A stretch of DNA of 64,000 nt from Chryseobacterium sp. MYb7 (GTDB taxonomy: Bacteria; Bacteroidota; Bacteroidia; Flavobacteriales; Weeksellaceae), in the NCBI RefSeq assembly GCF_002979455.1, contig NZ_PCOU01000004.1, positions 166,945 to 230,944 of the forward strand, given 5' to 3'. Positions 62,140 to 64,000 of this stretch are shown piece by piece. A program made the translations under genes and the position numbers. The notes below the pieces were generated by a model. It saw only the letters and a list, made by a program, of their open reading frames with translations, searched no databases and was not told the origin of the DNA. The first letter of the stretch is position 1, and each line of letters begins with the position of its first letter.

Positions 62140-63897
62140 ATGAAAAAACAAGATACCTGGGGAATTATAAAAAGGCTGTTCTTTATCGGAATGAAATTTC
62201 GTTCTTGGTTCATCCTTACTCTTATTATTTCCATATTCCTTTCCATCGTTTCTACTTACAGGCCTTATCTTACCATGCAGGTGGTGGATAATGACATTAC
62301 AAAGCTGCATGATAAAGCTTTGATGATGAAACACATCTACCTGCTTGTAGGATTGGTGTTTGCTGAAACCGTTTTAAACTTTTTCCTGGTTTATTTCTCA
62401 AATTTCATTTCGCAGAATGTGATCAGGGATATCAGAGAGCGTTTGTACGCCAAACTGATTTATTTCAAGACTTCATTTTTTGATAAAACGCCCATCGGAC
62501 AGCTGGTAACGCGTGCTGTAGGGGATGTAGAGACCATTGCAACGGTATATACAGATGGTTTCCTGATGGTATTCGGGGATATTCTGAGAATTCTGTTTGT
62601 ACTGATCATGATGTTCAGTACCAATGTTCACCTGAGTTATATTACACTGGCGATTTTACCTTTAATGGTTGTTATCACAAGATTCTTCCAGAAAAGGCTG
62701 AAAAAAGCTTTTGGGGATGAAAGAAACTGGACGGCCAATCAAAACTCATTTGTTCAGGAGAGACTGGCGGGAATGTCGATTATTCAGGTATTCAACAGGC
62801 AGGAATCTGAGTTTAAGAAATTTGATGATATCAATATTACCCTGAAAGGAGCATTGCTGAGAACTGTATTTATTTTCTCGCTGTTCTTTCCTGTAGTGGA
62901 ACTTATTTCTTCATTATTTATAGGATTTATTCTTTTCTATGGAGGATATATCACGATCAGTGCCGGAGTGGTAATTGCATTTATCCAGTATATTTCAATG
63001 CTGATCCGTCCTTTGAGACAAATTGCAGACCGTTTCAACAATATCCAGCGAGGAATTGTAGGAGCAGAAAGGGTATTGGGATTAATGGACGAAGAAAACT
63101 CCATGCCGAATAACGGAACAGTGAAAAAAGATCATTTTGCAGGGAAAATTGAATTCCAGAAAGTACATTTTGCTTACGATGAAAAGCAGGAAGTTCTGAA
63201 AGGAATTGATTTCAAAGTAAATCCGGGCGAAACAGTTGCGATTGTAGGAGCTACAGGTGCCGGAAAATCTACGATTATCAGTTTGATTACAAGACTGTAT
63301 GATATCAATTCCGGAAATATTCTGATTGATGATGTGGATTTAAAAGATTACGAATTATATAATCTGAGAAGTCATATCGGAGTGGTATTGCAGGATGTTT
63401 TCCTTTTCCACGGAAGTATTTTTGAAAACCTTGCCTTTGGAGATGACAGCATCACATTGGATAAAATAAAAGCGGGAGCCAGAGAAATTGAAGTTGATGA
63501 TTTCATCCAGCAGCTTCCTGGCGGATATGATTATGTGGTGAGCGAAAGAGGATCGTCCATCTCTTTAGGTCAGAGACAATTACTGTCTTTCTTGAGAGCC
63601 TATTTATCGGATCCGAAAATTTTAATTCTGGATGAAGCTACGTCTTCCATTGACCATGAAAGTGAGAAGCTGATCCAGAGAGCAACAGAAAAAATTACTA
63701 AAAACAGAACATCTATTATTATTGCTCACAGACTTTCTACGATTGAAAAAGCTGATAAGATTATTGTCATGGAACACGGTAAAATAGTAGAAGAAGGGAA
63801 GCATGTTGATCTTTTGGATAAGAACGGGTACTATGCCACTCTTTATAAAGCACAGCTTCGCCATGAAGTAGAAATGGAAGAGGAAAAAGAATCATAA
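62140..63897 (+). CDS. ABC exporter half-transporter, MsbA/MdlB type
   Basis: 585 residues, a fused membrane domain (about 20-320, six TM) and nucleotide-binding domain (about 335-575). Walker A GATGAGKST at 370-378, signature SISLGQRQ at about 473-480, Walker B ILILDEATSS with D498 and E499, and the H-loop IIAHRLST. Such homodimeric or heterodimeric exporters move lipids, drugs or peptides outward. No partner gene is visible in the window. A terminator follows. Confidence 0.94.
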   Translation: MKKQDTWGIIKRLFFIGMKFRSWFILTLIISIFLSIVSTYRPYLTMQVVDNDITKLHDKALMMKHIYLLVGLVFAETVLNFFLVYFSNFISQNVIRDIRERLYAKLIYFKTSFFDKTPIGQLVTRAVGDVETIATVYTDGFLMVFGDILRILFVLIMMFSTNVHLSYITLAILPLMVVITRFFQKRLKKAFGDERNWTANQNSFVQERLAGMSIIQVFNRQESEFKKFDDINITLKGALLRTVFIFSLFFPVVELISSLFIGFILFYGGYITISAGVVIAFIQYISMLIRPLRQIADRFNNIQRGIVGAERVLGLMDEENSMPNNGTVKKDHFAGKIEFQKVHFAYDEKQEVLKGIDFKVNPGETVAIVGATGAGKSTIISLITRLYDINSGNILIDDVDLKDYELYNLRSHIGVVLQDVFLFHGSIFENLAFGDDSITLDKIKAGAREIEVDDFIQQLPGGYDYVVSERGSSISLGQRQLLSFLRAYLSDPKILILDEATSSIDHESEKLIQRATEKITKNRTSIIIAHRLSTIEKADKIIVMEHGKIVEEGKHVDLLDKNGYYATLYKAQLRHEVEMEEEKES

Positions 63898-63926
63898 TCC
63901 ATAAGGAATGATAATAAACAAAAGAG

Positions 63927-63958
63927 TCCGTCTCACAACCAGTGAGGCGGATTTTTTT
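63927..63958 (+). terminator. Terminator after the ABC exporter gene
   Basis: Stem TCCGTCTCAC/GTGAGGCGGA (one G-T), five-base loop AACCA and a run of eight T. Confidence 0.88.
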
Positions 63959-64000
63959 TGTATTTATTCGTTTTTCTTTTGCAGTTTTTTCCAGTTTGAA

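Overview
The window looks like a chromosomal segment of a Flavobacteriia member close to Chryseobacterium (Weeksellaceae). The support is low GC, Bacteroidetes-type promoters (TTG, about 20 nt, TAnnTTTG), type IX secretion (T9SS) C-terminal sorting domains, many secreted proteins whose mature end reads QVGINT, and the flavobacterial gene order hpf, tRNAs, tuf, tRNA-Trp, secE, nusG, rplKAJL, rpoBC, DUF3467. Everything here is read by eye; no database search was run.

Layout. 1-1058: the tail of a probable hibernation factor gene, then seven tRNA genes, six of them forming a duplicated Thr-Tyr-Gly cassette. 1.1-11.6 kb: a membrane protein, an OmpR-type two-component system, a TolC/adaptor/RND heavy-metal efflux operon and a DUF4394 lipoprotein, all lying between the tRNAs and tuf. 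12-33.7 kb: the translation and transcription core (tuf, trnW, secE, nusG, rplKAJL, rpoB, rpoC, DUF3467). It is interrupted twice by genes for surface or secreted proteins: 14.2-17.6 kb between nusG and rplK, and 20.3-24.7 kb between rplL and rpoB. 33.7-42.3 kb: an accessory block of minus-strand genes (TPR/LuxR regulator, large repeat-rich secreted protein, HTH proteins, several broken genes). It is bracketed by the intact 3' end of the DUF3467 gene and by a decayed second copy of that same 3' end. 42.5-46.4 kb: a Crp/Fnr regulator followed by an operon of envelope proteins (DUF5777 barrel, cytochrome c lipoprotein, YceI, ankyrin, DOMON with T9SS tail). 46.5-64 kb: mixed metabolic and housekeeping genes, including GNAT enzymes, a phosphodiesterase, HxlR and AraC regulators with their likely targets, a cysteine-rich RiPP-like peptide missed by length filters, alpha-amylase, dinB, purine nucleoside phosphorylase, lpxK, truA and an ABC exporter.

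How genes work together. The two-component system most likely controls the metal efflux operon: five TTTAA boxes spaced exactly 11 bp apart lie just before the tolC-like gene. The Crp/Fnr protein likely controls the operon behind it: a GGTGA-N6-TCACC palindrome fills the spacer of that operon's promoter. The HxlR protein likely controls itself and the divergent NmrA-like reductase through paired GTACTTAC repeats. The ribosomal protein and RNA polymerase operons have separate promoters, each with a structured 5' leader.

The most unusual points are the decayed duplicate of the DUF3467 3' end flanking the accessory block, the long structured rpoB leader, secreted-protein genes wedged into the rpl-rpo cluster, the Cys-rich peptide at 54.7 kb, the phased operator at 4.5 kb, and a possible A-tract frameshift at the start of the gene at 1.1 kb.
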